Positions 39,912-52,439 of a DNA stretch of 64,000 nucleotides are shown one piece after another. How positions within the stretch are numbered: position 1 is the first letter of the stretch; every line of letters begins with the position of its first letter. The notes beneath the pieces are model-generated. The model worked only from the letters and a program-made list of their open reading frames with translations, did not search any database and was not told where the DNA came from. The DNA comes from Arsenophonus sp046530735. Its GTDB lineage: Bacteria > Pseudomonadota > Gammaproteobacteria > Enterobacterales > Enterobacteriaceae. Made by a program: the position numbers and the translations under genes. The stretch covers positions 41,218 through 105,217 of the forward strand of contig JBHEQV010000009.1 in NCBI GenBank assembly GCA_046530735.1. The letters are read 5' to 3'.

Positions 39912-41273
39912 TAGTTATGCTTATTTCTGAAATATGAGATTTCGAAGATGCTGGCTGTATCCTGATCATTGATTTAGCAAATCATACTAACAACAGAAAG
40001 ACGATATGCCATTAAAGTCTAGTCTATAGATATTTGTAAAACTAGATATTACTGTACTCTATTCATGAATTCATCAGTAATAGTGCCATGGTACAAACAA
40101 CATGTTAGCACTGCCTTATCGATGGACAGAAATCCTCGTCCATAAGATTTTGCTACAGTAAACCATATAGACGGTATTAATGATGTTAAGATTAAAGTGC
40201 TTAAGGTTAAGGATTGCAAGACCAACAGAATATCTCTTAACAGCTCGTTGATACCGTCTTATCTGAAGCGTACAAAAGCGGCGAAGAATTGTTACATGGT
40301 TAGTAACTGTTAGGTATCTTAACTGGTGATTTTTATGAAGCTCTGAGGGGGGTGCTTTTATTGAAAAGCGCATTTTGGGTATTATCTTGGATAATTTCCA
40401 TTAACAGATTGAAACAGCAATGGTTCGAAAACCAGGCGGGCGCATGTGTGATCTAAGCAATATGCGCTACATTTATTATTTAGCTGATTGTATACACTGT
40501 TTTATCAGATAATCTGATCGGCCATTGCCTGTTTATAATTATCGGCATCACTGCATAGAGATAAGGAGCTCATTACGCTCTAAAATGATTATCGATACTT
40601 AAAAGCGCATTAGGCTGAACTTTTAGATGGCTTGGAAGAGCACGTGGCTTAATCATATATTCCAGGATTGCGCTACAGAAGAGAGTACGTACCATTGGTT
40701 TTTTTTGGAATACAATGGAAAAATATTCTCAAGCTCGCAGCATCAATGCTGTTTAGTACACAAAACAGATCAGTGTTACCTTTACTCCACAAAAGTATGA
40801 AGCACCGAAAGTTTTAAGGGTTAGTTCTGGATGTTTGACTAACAAGAGATCTGTGATTCCGCTAATAAATCCCTTTATAATTTTATTGGAAATGGGGTTT
40901 CAGCGAATATCCTGCAGCGATGAAGAAGATGGAGAATAATCAAGAAGAATGAAGAGGCACTCTACGGCTTTCAATCAGCGCACTTGGCATCAATAAGAAC
41001 GACGAACCTGATTAAATCGCCTTTTACAACAGTTTTGAACCTATTAAGCTGACACACGGAAATACTGTGCTTCAATAAAACAACTCTTTAATTATATTTA
41101 AGCTTATATTTTGTCCTACTCAGAAAAGCTAGAACTTCTGGTTAATGGGATTTATGATCTTGTACTGATACTGCTGCTAAACAATGCCTAATTTTAAGGA
41201 TGGAGAATAGATTCATGAAGTATCAGAGTGAAATACAACTTAACCATTAATATACCATATTTCCTAATAACTT
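39912..41273 (+). mobile_element. IS256-family remnant, full length, plus strand
   Basis: 1.36 kb in the opposite direction to the other long copies. The left end (AGTTATGCTTATTTCTG) and right end (TATACCATATTTCCTAATAACTT, in part) are the two inverted repeats. The sequence just inside the right end, AGGATGGAGAATAGATTCATGAAG in part, is the reverse complement of the left inside of the copies at 56.7 and 59.9 kb. No intact frame. Confidence 0.8.
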
Positions 41274-41602
41274 GTATAGGGAATAAGTATACGACAACTT
41301 ACTGAAAATACCATACCTGAAAATAAAAAAATACTATAGCTAGAATAAAAATTATGTTTTAGTCTTAATCTTAAATTTAAAGATAGTATTATCAATCTTG
41401 ATCTATCTTCATAAAGAAAATAATTTTCTAACTAGCTATGTTATCTAACATAGCAAATAGTGTCTTAATAATTGGTCAATATAGCTTGGATTAATAAATA
41501 CAAAAAATAAACTGATGGTATCATGATTAATTATTTTCAATAAACCTAAGCCAGGGTATAGTAATCTTCTTCTTTGATAAAAAATAGAAAATTTACATTG
41601 TG
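41274..41602. other. Non-coding gap before pssA
   Basis: About 330 AT-rich bases. Nothing recognisable was found beyond the likely, but not identifiable, pssA promoter. Confidence 0.4.
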
Positions 41603-42958
41603 ATGTTGTCTAAATTAAAAAAAATAAAGCATCAAAAATATCTTGAACAATTACCAAAATTATCTCAGTCTGCCACTAGAGTTATAACTCTTTACAAAAC
41701 AGAAAGCTTTCGAAAAGCCCTGTTAGATAACATTATCAATGCTAAACGATATATTTATATTATTGCACTTTATTTTGAACATGATGATGCAGGACAAGAT
41801 ATACTAAATGCACTTTATCAAGCAAAAATGACACGACCAGAATTAGATATTAAAATAATAGTTGATTGGCATCGTGCTCAACGTATTCGCATTGGTGCAA
41901 ATGCCAGTGTAACTAATGCTGATTGGTATTATCAAATGGCAATGAACCACCCAGGATTAAGTATTGCTACTTTCGGCATACCCGTCAATAAACGCGAAGC
42001 CTTAGGTGTTTTACATCTAAAAGGTTTTATCTTTGATGATACCGTTATTTATAGTGGTGCCAGTATTAATGATATCTATCTCCAGCAACATAAACGTTAT
42101 CGTTACGACCGTTATCATATATTAGCTAATATTCAATTAGCTGAAACTATGAAAAGATTTATTGACCACAACTTGTTATCTTCACCTGCTATTCAGCGCC
42201 TAGATCAAGCACACCGGCCACGCAATACTCAAATTAAAAGTTTAATCAAACAATTTCGCCATAATTTAAAAAATTGTCACTATCAATTGAAAAATAATGC
42301 TACAAATAAAGAGTTATCAGTAACCCCACTAATTGGTTTAGGAAAAAAAAATGAATTAAATAAAACTATAACACATTTAATGCACAGTACAGAAAAGAAA
42401 ATGATTATCTGTACACCATATTTTAATTTACCAACTACTTTAATAAAAATAATTAGTAATTTATTGAGTGACGGCAAACAAATTGAAATTATTATCGGTG
42501 ATAAAACAGCTAATGATTTTTATCTTCCACCAGAAGAACCTTTTAAAATTATTAGTACATTACCTTATTTATATGAAATTAACCTACGGCGATTTATCTG
42601 TCGATTACAAGATTTCGTAGATAATCAGCAATTAACCATTAGATTATGGAAGGACGGAAAAAATAGCTACCATTTAAAAGGTATTTGGATAGATGATAGC
42701 TGGCAATTAATAACCGGTAATAATCTCAATCCTCGTGCATGGAGACTAGATTTAGAAAATGCAATATTAATTCATGATCCTAAAAAAGTTTTGCTACAGC
42801 AAAAAAACAAAGAATTAAAATGTATAACAACTAATACTAATATTGTAAATCATTATCAAGAGATTGATAGTATTCAGCGCTATCCAGTAAAGGTTAAAAA
42901 CCTTATTCGTCGCTTACGAAGGATCCGCGTTGATAGGCTAATACGTAGAATTCTCTAA
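41603..42958 (+). CDS. pssA: CDP-diacylglycerol--serine O-phosphatidyltransferase
   Basis: PssA makes phosphatidylserine, the precursor of phosphatidylethanolamine, at the membrane surface. About 451 residues, as in E. coli. It belongs to the phospholipase D superfamily and has both HKD motifs: HLKGFIFDD near residue 137 and HLKGIWIDD near 353, plus TGNNLNPRAWRLDLENA. The very basic C-terminus (KVKNLIRRLRRIRVDRLIRRIL, in part) suits binding to acidic membranes. ATG 41603 gives the family start MLSKLKK; a GTG three bases earlier is in frame. The following rrn-clpB order matches rrnG of E. coli. Confidence 0.97.
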   Translation: MLSKLKKIKHQKYLEQLPKLSQSATRVITLYKTESFRKALLDNIINAKRYIYIIALYFEHDDAGQDILNALYQAKMTRPELDIKIIVDWHRAQRIRIGANASVTNADWYYQMAMNHPGLSIATFGIPVNKREALGVLHLKGFIFDDTVIYSGASINDIYLQQHKRYRYDRYHILANIQLAETMKRFIDHNLLSSPAIQRLDQAHRPRNTQIKSLIKQFRHNLKNCHYQLKNNATNKELSVTPLIGLGKKNELNKTITHLMHSTEKKMIICTPYFNLPTTLIKIISNLLSDGKQIEIIIGDKTANDFYLPPEEPFKIISTLPYLYEINLRRFICRLQDFVDNQQLTIRLWKDGKNSYHLKGIWIDDSWQLITGNNLNPRAWRLDLENAILIHDPKKVLLQQKNKELKCITTNTNIVNHYQEIDSIQRYPVKVKNLIRRLRRIRVDRLIRRIL

Positions 42959-43049
42959 TAAATTAGTTCAATTTTAATTACTAATTAATAGTGATTTATT
43001 TTAAATAATGAATACGTTACCAATAAATTAAATACTAAAAAAGTTACCT

Positions 43050-43172
43050 TCTTTCTTCCTATTTTTATATAGGGATAGCACACACTACAATCATCGGCTC
43101 TACAGAATTTCACTTCTTAATTCAGCATGGAGTAGATTGGGGGACCTGCCTCTCTATTGCAGCAGCGAGATA
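43050..43172 (-). pseudogene. rrf: Decayed 5S rRNA gene
   Basis: On the plus strand CACACTACAATCATCGGCTC, TTTCACTTCTTAATTCAGCAT and GGGGGACC echo the reverse complement of E. coli 5S (CACACTACCATCGGCGC, TTTCACTTCTGAGTTCGGCAT, GGGACCACC). The remaining parts have many changes that break the helices, and both ends are eroded. It lies where 5S should be, after the 23S remnant. Confidence 0.75.
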
Positions 43173-43241
43173 AATTCTTTTTTAATTTATCTATTTTATT
43201 TTTCGCTGATTTACTACCTCAAATATCTTTAGTGTTCTCAA

Positions 43242-46200
43242 GTTAAGCTTATCTTAGATTATTAGTACTGATTAGATCTCAACATATTGATACGCTTACA
43301 CACCTAGCCTATCTATCCATTTGTCTTGAATTACCCCCTTATTAGTTCTGTCAGTAAAAACTCTTTTTGATACAAGTTTTCCGATTAGATTCTTACGGCG
43401 TTTATATCTTCTAGACTTAGTTATCAGTTAATGTTTACTATTAACATGAAAACCTATATACCAGTCTTATATGTACTCCGCCCCTACCTATGAGCAAGCC
43501 AACCACTTAATTACTCTATTTACTCATGAGAGGTAGGAATAAAATTTGTTTTAATACCTTCTAAAGCTTATCTCATATTAAGATTTTAATGGCAAACAGC
43601 ATAACCCTTAGGACACCTAGTTATCACTAGGATATTGATTAGCCGATATTGATATGCCAAACACCGTCGTTGATATGAACTCTTGGATGGTATCAGTTTA
43701 TTGTTATCATGGGAGGAGTACCTTTTTATCCGTTGAGTGATACTTCTTTATTCATAACTACTGGATGATGATTAAGACCTACTTACTACTATTCCAGAAT
43801 AGTAGTAAGTTTTTTAAAAGTTCAAGTTTAATTTTGAAACAAGATTTCATAGATTGTAATGAAGTCTTGCTACCTAAGATTAATAATTAACTAACTGGTA
43901 TGATTTTTGATCATAAAGCCAATATATCGATTTAGAATGATCTCAAGTTATTGAATAAAATTTAAATGATAGCTTTGTAGCCTTACATCTGTCATTAAAT
44001 CACTCGAACTCATATTAGTTTGAGGATTCATCGGCGGATTAGAATTGGTATTCTATACCAAACTCTGTATAAAAACGATTGAATTCCTATTTTTTGATGA
44101 CTGAACGTTTTATAGACAAAAAAGAGATCTATAAATTCTTTACCATTGTGTAAGTATCTGATGGGATACCAATAAAACAACATGCTTGGTTAAGATCAGA
44201 TAATAATAGTTATAAGCCTGTCCTTGTAAGTGATCTATAAAAATCCATATAGTTCCTAGAACTATACCTACGAAAAGATGATATTGTGAATTTTTATTTT
44301 ACATCTTTGGAAAAGATTTATAGCTACCTATAACTAATCAGGCGCATAATTTCAGGCAAATTCCCATTTCGGCGTCTACGTAAAAACAACGATATAGAAG
44401 TAGAAGAAAAAACGTTTTTCACAAAAATGGATATGGGCTTCTCCCGAGCGACCGACATCGTTTGCCGACAACCATGTCGGCAAACGATGGGAATATGGCT
44501 GTAATCATCAATATCATCTTACTTTACTACTTAGTAAAGTAAGATGAAAAAATGATGTCATAACGCTTAGCTAAAGTAGATGTAGATTACTGCTCTGACC
44601 TGAAGAGCAGTTCTGCTTTTACGTATTATAGTTACCATGAAGATGGAGTTCTCATCATCATAATATTTTTACTTAACTATGCTCATCATAACCTCTTAAT
44701 ATGAATAGGGATGTATGACGAAGTTCTATATAATGATCCAGGACAAGATACCTACTTTCGTGTATCTACTCGCACTTGCACTCTCCCATGCAAGCTTGGT
44801 TATTCCTTTCCGTTAGTCACAATATCCGTTCCTCTTTTGGAGGAAACCGCCCCAGTCAAAAACTATCCACCAGACGTTGTTATTTTAAGCTCATAATACG
44901 AGCTTAAGTTAGGAGATAAAAATATTAAATGGTAGTATTTCAACATTGGCTCCATGTAACCTAACGTCTACACTTCAAAACATCCAACTTATTCTACATA
45001 TCAAGACTCAATGTTGGTTGAGTCTTGATCTACAAAGTAAAAGTTCACTGGATCTTTCCATTTTGTCGCGGGTACGCTGCATCTTCACAGCGAGTTCAAT
45101 TTTACTTAGTTTTAGGTGGAAAAACCTGACCTTCGCTGTATCATTCGCGCAGATCGGAACACTACCAGCTAAGGAATATTAACTATCTTAGGATCGTTAT
45201 AGTTACGGCTACTGTTTATTTAGATTTTAATTAAGAGTTTTACCTTAGGATTAATCTCATCAATTAACCTCCCAACACACTGGATAAGAATCATACCGTG
45301 TATGCACTTTTATGTTTACACAGTACTGTATTTTTAATACATAGTTTCAACTAGCTGATATCTGTGACTGGAATAAACTCAGAATGAAAGATGCTCGCCT
45401 GAGAATTCTCTACCCAAACTACCTATATTAGTTTAGATAGGATTAACGATCCTCTATCACTTATAGAGTTTGATAGGAAACTAGGCATCAACTATTTCAG
45501 TACCTTAGTGGCTCATCATTACGCCTCTATGTTAGAGTAATGCAAATTATCTGCATTACCCATTTACACGCTTAAACCGGAGGAACTGTCGCTGGAAATA
45601 GTCTATCTTTTCCGTCCCCTTTCATACTAATTCTTATAAAAGAATATTAACCAATTCCCATAAACTACGATTTCAGCCTCTCCGTAGCTGTCCCTACTAC
45701 GGATTACCCTTATCTATTTAACGTTAGATAAACACTTTATCTTTCGGTGAGTGGATTTTCACCTGTTTTATTGTATTGTTACTTGATATCAGTATTTTCA
45801 TATTAATACCCACAACTAGGCCTTTCAATCTATTTTTATAGATTATAGAATCCTTCCCTATGCTAAGCAATACTAAGTGTTGCTACCTCAGCTTCGGTGC
45901 ATAATTTAGCTCTAATATACATATGTCGCACAGGTAGACTCTCGACCAGTGAGCTATTACGTTTTCTTTAAATAACAACTGCTTTAAGTCAACATACTGC
46001 CTATCTAAGCTTTTTCACTTAACTATGATTTAAAGATTTTATCTGTAGGTCTTGGTTGTTTCTCTTTTCATGACAAACGTTAGTACCAAACGTGTAACAC
46101 CTTTCGTAATGAAATTTTTGGTATTCGTAATTTATATCAAGTTGATAAATTTTGATAAATCACTAGCCTAAGTAGTGCTCTACCACAAAAATAAATTTCT

Positions 46201-47111
46201 ATACCTACTACCTAAATAGGTCTTAGAAAGAATTAGATATCTCCAGTTTAATTGACTTTTCACCTAACAGCCACAAATCATCCGGTAGTTTTTCAATATT
46301 TGGCGTTTCAATCATCCAATTAGTATTACCTAACCTTCAATCTGCTCATGACTATATCATCGGGATTCGGGTCTATACCTCGAATCTTATGCCAGTTAAG
46401 ATTCGATTTCTTCATGCTCCCTAATTCGGTCTTGCTACAACATATAAATTACTGATCTATTATACAAAATTCACCCAAATCACTCTATTTTTAATATTCT
46501 GCTTAGCTTTGCTATCACAATCTTAACCACTTTTAACTTTTGTTATTGTGTACTTCACAGTACACAGCGTTGCTTTGTGATGATATGCCATCACTCTATG
46601 ACTGATATACTTAAGTAATGGACTCATAGTGTTGTGTGTACATGGTTTCATATTCTATTTTTACCTAATCACTGGGATTTATTTTATCTTTCTCTCACAG
46701 TACCTGGTTCACTATCGAGCAGTAGAAGTATTTATTCTTGAAAGAGAGGATGACCCCAATATTTAGACAAAATATATATCCCGTCTTAATATTTTTTGAT
46801 CTCACTCTATTTACATCTAGATAACGACTATTATCTTTTTCTTTATATAAATTCGCCTTCTCGCATCCATTAAATGACTTTTAATTAATTTGTTTTCCTA
46901 GAAGGATTCTCAGATGTTTAGTTAGCTCGATTTTCCTTGTTTGATTATGAATTCATTAATCGATAGTTCATAAATGCACTGGATTTTCCCATTTAAATAT
47001 TGCTACTTATTGTTCATCAGATTAACTAATCTACGCTTTTCGCAGATTAGCAAATCCTTCATTATTTCTGATTGCCTAGGTATCCACTGCATACAGTTAA
47101 TTGACTTAACC
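43242..47111 (-). pseudogene. rrl: Decayed 23S rRNA gene interrupted by an insertion
   Basis: Recognisable end to end against E. coli: the 5' end at 47111 (GGTTAAG...GCAGTGGATACC for CGGTGGATGCC) and the 3' end at 43242 (GATAGGCTAGGTGTGTAAGCG). Universally conserved sites are broken. The peptidyl-transferase stretch reads GATAACAATAAACTGATACC instead of GGGATAACAGGCTGATACC, and TGGCATATCAATATCGG replaces TGGCACCTCGATGTCGG. About 965 bases (43785-44749) are inserted where E. coli has GACCTGCTTTCGC. It cannot make working 23S rRNA, so another copy must exist elsewhere in the genome. Confidence 0.9.
43785..44749 (-). mobile_element. Insertion in dead 23S containing an IS481-family remnant
   Basis: The insert is flanked by the 8-bp direct repeat ACCTACTT (43777-43784 and 44750-44757), a likely target duplication. 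From about 43811 to 44514 it follows the other IS481 copies on the minus strand, from the KVKLKL-like C-terminal end to the 5' end at TGTAATCATCA. Bases 44515-44749 match none of the other copies and are unexplained. Three long perfect hairpins lie in or at the edge of it. Confidence 0.75.
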
Positions 47112-47421
47112 TTCACAACTAAAAGGTATCTTTCTTTTATATTATGGTTATATATTATTCAGCAATTCTTTGTTACGTAATTTTTGTGATGCTTGCCTAC
47201 CTTAATGTAGGCTGCTATCTTAATTTTTAATTTAAGTTACTAACTGACTAGTTAATTGAAGTTTTGAGAGTTCTCTTCACTATTTTTAAAAAAAATAGTA
47301 TTTCAGTTTTTAACTTATTTCAAATTATTATATAGCATTATTATTTACAGAAGGTATTTACAGAAGGTTATTATAGTAGACTACTCTAAATAACCTTTTA
47401 TCTAGTTCATATTTTGCAATA

Positions 47422-47496
47422 TGATAGAATTAGCTAAGTATGATGAACCTCTGACCTCCTGCGTTCAAAACAAACACTTCCCACAGCTATAGCCAC
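47422..47496 (-). pseudogene. Decayed tRNA-Ala in the rrn spacer
   Basis: CTGACCTCCTGCG and CAGCTATAGCC remain from the reverse complement of tRNA-Ala(UGC). The anticodon region reads TTCAAAACAAAC for GTGCAAAGCAGGC, so the anticodon stem and the acceptor pairing are lost. Confidence 0.7.
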
Positions 47497-47534
47497 ATTA
47501 AGATTATTATATCTACATATCCTCTGCTAACCTT

Positions 47535-47605
47535 TCCTTTCAGAAACTTCTCATCAGCAATATTGGAAGCTTGAGTGGTTTTGTAACCATCTAAGCTACA
47601 AGACT
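47535..47605 (-). pseudogene. Decayed tRNA-Ile in the rrn spacer
   Basis: GTAACCATCTAAGCTACAAGACT matches in part the reverse complement of the D-arm and acceptor side of tRNA-Ile(GAU) (CTAACCACCTGAGCTACAAGCCT). The anticodon and T arms are scrambled and partly unalignable. The order 16S-Ile-Ala-23S is the usual one. Confidence 0.6.
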
Positions 47606-47633
47606 AATAATACCTTCTGCTTAATTTTTATTA

Positions 47634-47656
47634 GACAATCCGTGTGAACACTCACA
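47634..47656 (-). promoter_or_regulatory. 3' strand of the pre-16S RNase III processing stem
   Basis: In RNA sense this is TGTGAGTGTTCACACGGATTGTC. It pairs along all 23 positions (two as G-U) with the 16S leader at 49398-49420. It begins 15 bases after the 16S end and is the last conserved sequence before the decayed tRNAs. Confidence 0.75.
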
Positions 47657-47671
47657 TTCCACCTATCTAGG

Positions 47672-49213
<1,542 letters not shown>

Positions 49214-49397
49214 AAAGTTTGATGCTTAAAGAGTGTTTTACTAGCTGGTAATGTTTTTGTTCAGTTACCTTTGTTAACATTTTATTGCCTTCGCCGCTGC
49301 CTACTAAAATAACATTACTGCTTATTAGCTCATGTATGAGCTAACTGTTTTTACTCTTCAAGACTTTAAAATCAAATATTTTATTTTGATGATGTCG

Positions 49398-49420
49398 TGT
49401 GAGTGCCCACACGGATTGTC
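49398..49420 (-). promoter_or_regulatory. 5' strand of the pre-16S RNase III processing stem
   Basis: In RNA sense GACAATCCGTGTGGGCACTCACA; complementary to 47634-47656 beyond the other end of 16S. Its preservation suggests that pre-16S from this locus is still processed. Confidence 0.75.
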
Positions 49421-49427
49421 TAATTAA

Positions 49428-49440
49428 TTGTTAAAGAGCG
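49428..49440 (-). promoter_or_regulatory. rrn leader boxA (antitermination site)
   Basis: Minus strand CGCTCTTTAACAA matches the boxA consensus TGCTCTTTAACA, which loads the Nus antitermination complex. It lies about 215 bases before 16S, as in E. coli. Confidence 0.75.
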
Positions 49441-49537
49441 CGCGATCTGAGCCGCAAGATAGTTTATCTTACTGTTTCACTTGAATTTACAGTTATTCTT
49501 TTATTTATTATAAATATTTTATTATAATTAATTTTGT

Positions 49538-49565
49538 ATTATAAATGATTTTGTGAAACTAACAA
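49538..49565 (-). promoter_or_regulatory. Putative rrn promoter
   Basis: Minus strand TTGTTA, a 16-base spacer, then TATAAT (49538-49543). A second weaker candidate nearer the gene ends in a GC-rich discriminator (TATCTT followed by GCGGCTC, about 49452-49470), the type linked to growth-rate control. The whole 49214-49734 stretch holds only the leader and promoters. Confidence 0.5.
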
Positions 49566-49693
49566 CTATTATTTACATTTTTCTGTTTAAGTGCTCATTT
49601 ATTGAGCTAATTTTTAATTAAAAGTATCTATGTAGATTGCTAATAACGATCTTTAATCAAAGTTATTACTCTTTAAATAGTATTGAAGAGTAA

Positions 49694-49718
49694 AATCTTA
49701 TCTCTTTAAAATAAGATT
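49694..49718 (-). terminator. Possible clpB terminator
   Basis: The minus strand forms AATCTTAT / ATAAGATT (8 bp) with a 9-base loop, 17 bases after the clpB stop. The following T run is short, so it is only a fair candidate. Confidence 0.4.
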
Positions 49719-49734
49719 AACAATTTTATTTTAT

Positions 49735-52308
49735 TTATTGCTTAGCAATAATAATACCATTTTCAATATCAAGAGTCACTTGTTTACCGGGTACTAATTT
49801 GCCTGATAACATCTGCTCAGATAATAAATTTTCTATCTCTTGTTGAATTGCTCGTTTTAAAGGGCGTGCACCAAATACCGGATCAAATCCTGCTTGTCCC
49901 AATTTTTCTAATACCGCTGATGTAATTTTTACTTTATAGCCTTGCTCTTTCATACGCTTATATAAACGCGACAGTTGAATTTTGGCAATTTCTGTAATTT
50001 GCTTTTTATTGAGTGGATGGAATACCACAATTTCATCAATACGGTTAATAAATTCAGGCCGGAAACTACGGTTGAGAAGTTTCATGACAATCCTTTTTAT
50101 CTCATCATAACTTAAACTATCAAAACCCTCTTGGATCAAATCAGAACCTAAGTTTGATGTCATAATAACAACTGTATTAAGAAAATTAACCGTTCTTCCC
50201 TGGCCATCAGTTAAACGTCCATCATCCAGAACTTGTAACAAAATATTGAAAACATCAGGATGCGCTTTTTCAATTTCATCTAGCAAAATAACAGAATAAG
50301 GACGGCGGCGGATTGCTTCGGTTAAATAACCGCCTTCTTCATATCCTACATAACCTGGAGGTGCTCCAAGTAGCCTTGAGACAGTATGTTTTTCCATAAA
50401 TTCAGACATATCAATCCGCACCATAGCATTGTCACTATCAAATAAAAAATTTGCTAGTGTCTTACATAGCTCAGTTTTACCAACACCAGTAGGACCTAAA
50501 AATAAAAATGAACCAATAGGGCGATTTGGATCTGATAAACCAGCACGATTACGTCGAATAGCATTCGATACCGCATCAACAGCTTCATTCTGACCAATGA
50601 CACGCTTATGTAGATCCTGTTCTATATAAAGTAATTTTTCACGTTCACTTTCTAACATTCTTGTAATAGGGATACCTGTCCAACGGGCTAATATTTCAGC
50701 AATCTCTACATCAGTCACTTTATTACGTAATAACTTCATGGTGTTATTTTCTGCTTTGGTGGCAACTTCAAGTTGTTTTTCTAATTCAGGAATTTTTCCA
50801 TATTGTAATTCTGACATTTTAGCTAAATCACCACTACGTCTAGCCTTCTCCATACTTATACGTAAATTTTCTAATTCCGCTTTTATATGCTGCGTACCAA
50901 TAAGCTCTGCTTTTTCCGCTTTCCACTCTTCTTCTAGCTCTGAATATTCTCGTTCTTTTTCTAATAGTTCTTCCTCTAACATTTTAAGCCGCTTTTTACT
51001 GGCTTCATCAGATTCCTTTTTTAGTGCTTGCTGTTCAAGTTTTAATTGAATAACCCGACGCTCTAAACGATCAAGTACTTCTGGTTTAGAATCCATCTGC
51101 ATTCGTAAGCTAGCCCCAGCTTCATCAATTAAATCTATTGCTTTATCAGGTAGCATGCGATCGGAAATATAACGGTTTGATAAACTAGCAGCAGCAACAA
51201 TAGCAGGGTCAGTTATTTGTACATGATGATGCAGCTCATAACGTTCTTTAAGTCCCCTTAATATTGCAATGGTATCCTCAACGGTAGGTTCAGCAACATA
51301 AACTTTTTGAAAACGACGCTCTAGTGCCGCATCCTTTTCAATATACTGATGATATTCATCAAGTGTAGTCGCACCAACACAATGTAATTCTCCTCGAGCT
51401 AGTGCTGGTTTTAACATATTACCAGCATCCATTGCACCTTCAGCCTTGCCTGCACCAACCATCATATGCAATTCATCAATAAACAGAATTACATTTCCTT
51501 CTTGTTTAGTCAAATTATTCAAAACGGCCTTTAAACGTTCTTCAAATTCGCCACGATATTTTGCGCCAGCCAGCAAAGAACCAATATCTAAAGAGAGAAC
51601 GCGTTTATTTTTTAGCCCTTCAGGTAGTTCACCATTAACAATTCGTTGAGCGAGACCTTCAACGATCGCAGTTTTACCTACTCCTGGCTCACCAATTAAA
51701 ACTGGATTATTTTTTGTTCGGCGCTGGAGAACTTGTATTGTTCGACGAATCTCTTCATCACGTCCAATAACAGGATCGAGTTTGCCTTGTTCAGCTCTTT
51801 CAGTTAAATTAATTGTGTATTTTTTAAGTGCTTGACGGTGCTCTTCAGCACCTTGATCATTAACATTTTCACCATCACGCATTTGTTCTATCGCCTTTTC
51901 TATATTTACTTTATTCGCTCCCATCGTTTTAAGGATGTCTGCAAGAGAGGTTTTGGTATTAAAAATTGCTAACAAAAACAGCTCTGAAGAGATAAATGTA
52001 TCACCTCTCTGTTTGGCTAACTTATTACAAAAATTTAAGTGTTGAATAAGATTATTTGATGGATAGATATTATCAGTAGTGCCATGCACTTGCGGTAAAG
52101 TATTGAGAATATTGTTTAATTTTTTACTAAACTGATTAACATTAATTCCTATCGATGTCAATAAAGGACGTAATATACCGCCTTCTTGATCTAATAAAGC
52201 AACGAGTAAATGTACGGGTTCAATAAATTGATTATCTCGTCCAATTGCTAAAGATTGAGCATCAGCTAGTGCTTGTTGGAATTTGTTGGTAAGATAATCA
52301 AAATGCAT
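49735..52308 (-). CDS. clpB: Disaggregating chaperone ClpB
   Basis: ClpB is the AAA+ hexamer that pulls apart aggregated proteins together with DnaK. It has 857 residues, the same as E. coli. Order: N-terminal Clp repeats (1-145), AAA-1 with Walker A GEPGVGKTAIVEG near 206 and Walker B ILFIDELH near 275, the coiled-coil M domain (about 400-530, KLEQQALKKESDEASKKR), AAA-2 with GPTGVGKTELCKT near 605 and VILLDEIEKAHPDV near 675. ATG 52308 (MHFDYLTNKF) has GGAG upstream and matches the family; an in-frame TTG-type start 18 bases earlier is less likely. Upstream is a heat-shock promoter. Confidence 0.98.
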   Translation of the reverse strand: MHFDYLTNKFQQALADAQSLAIGRDNQFIEPVHLLVALLDQEGGILRPLLTSIGINVNQFSKKLNNILNTLPQVHGTTDNIYPSNNLIQHLNFCNKLAKQRGDTFISSELFLLAIFNTKTSLADILKTMGANKVNIEKAIEQMRDGENVNDQGAEEHRQALKKYTINLTERAEQGKLDPVIGRDEEIRRTIQVLQRRTKNNPVLIGEPGVGKTAIVEGLAQRIVNGELPEGLKNKRVLSLDIGSLLAGAKYRGEFEERLKAVLNNLTKQEGNVILFIDELHMMVGAGKAEGAMDAGNMLKPALARGELHCVGATTLDEYHQYIEKDAALERRFQKVYVAEPTVEDTIAILRGLKERYELHHHVQITDPAIVAAASLSNRYISDRMLPDKAIDLIDEAGASLRMQMDSKPEVLDRLERRVIQLKLEQQALKKESDEASKKRLKMLEEELLEKEREYSELEEEWKAEKAELIGTQHIKAELENLRISMEKARRSGDLAKMSELQYGKIPELEKQLEVATKAENNTMKLLRNKVTDVEIAEILARWTGIPITRMLESEREKLLYIEQDLHKRVIGQNEAVDAVSNAIRRNRAGLSDPNRPIGSFLFLGPTGVGKTELCKTLANFLFDSDNAMVRIDMSEFMEKHTVSRLLGAPPGYVGYEEGGYLTEAIRRRPYSVILLDEIEKAHPDVFNILLQVLDDGRLTDGQGRTVNFLNTVVIMTSNLGSDLIQEGFDSLSYDEIKRIVMKLLNRSFRPEFINRIDEIVVFHPLNKKQITEIAKIQLSRLYKRMKEQGYKVKITSAVLEKLGQAGFDPVFGARPLKRAIQQEIENLLSEQMLSGKLVPGKQVTLDIENGIIIAKQ

Positions 52309-52347
52309 AATATCTCCAAAATACAATTACAATTATTGCATATAGAT

Positions 52348-52377
52348 TAAATGAAGTTTTATTTCATATAATTCAAG
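52348..52377 (-). promoter_or_regulatory. Sigma-32 (heat shock) promoter of clpB
   Basis: Minus strand CTTGAA, a 15-base spacer, then CTTCATTTA, close to the sigma-32 pattern CTTGAAA...CCCCATNTA. The -10 side, TTCATTTAATCT, resembles the E. coli clpB promoter (CTCATTTAATCT), which suggests that heat-shock control is kept. Confidence 0.65.
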
Positions 52378-52439
52378 TTACTTATAATAATTATTAATAT
52401 AAATAATTAAGCTATTAAAGATTTATTTTAACTAAATCA

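Noticed and set aside
47422..47605. Functional spacer tRNAs in the rrn operon
   Set aside because: Only the strongest boxes of tRNA-Ala and tRNA-Ile survive; the anticodon and acceptor stems cannot form.
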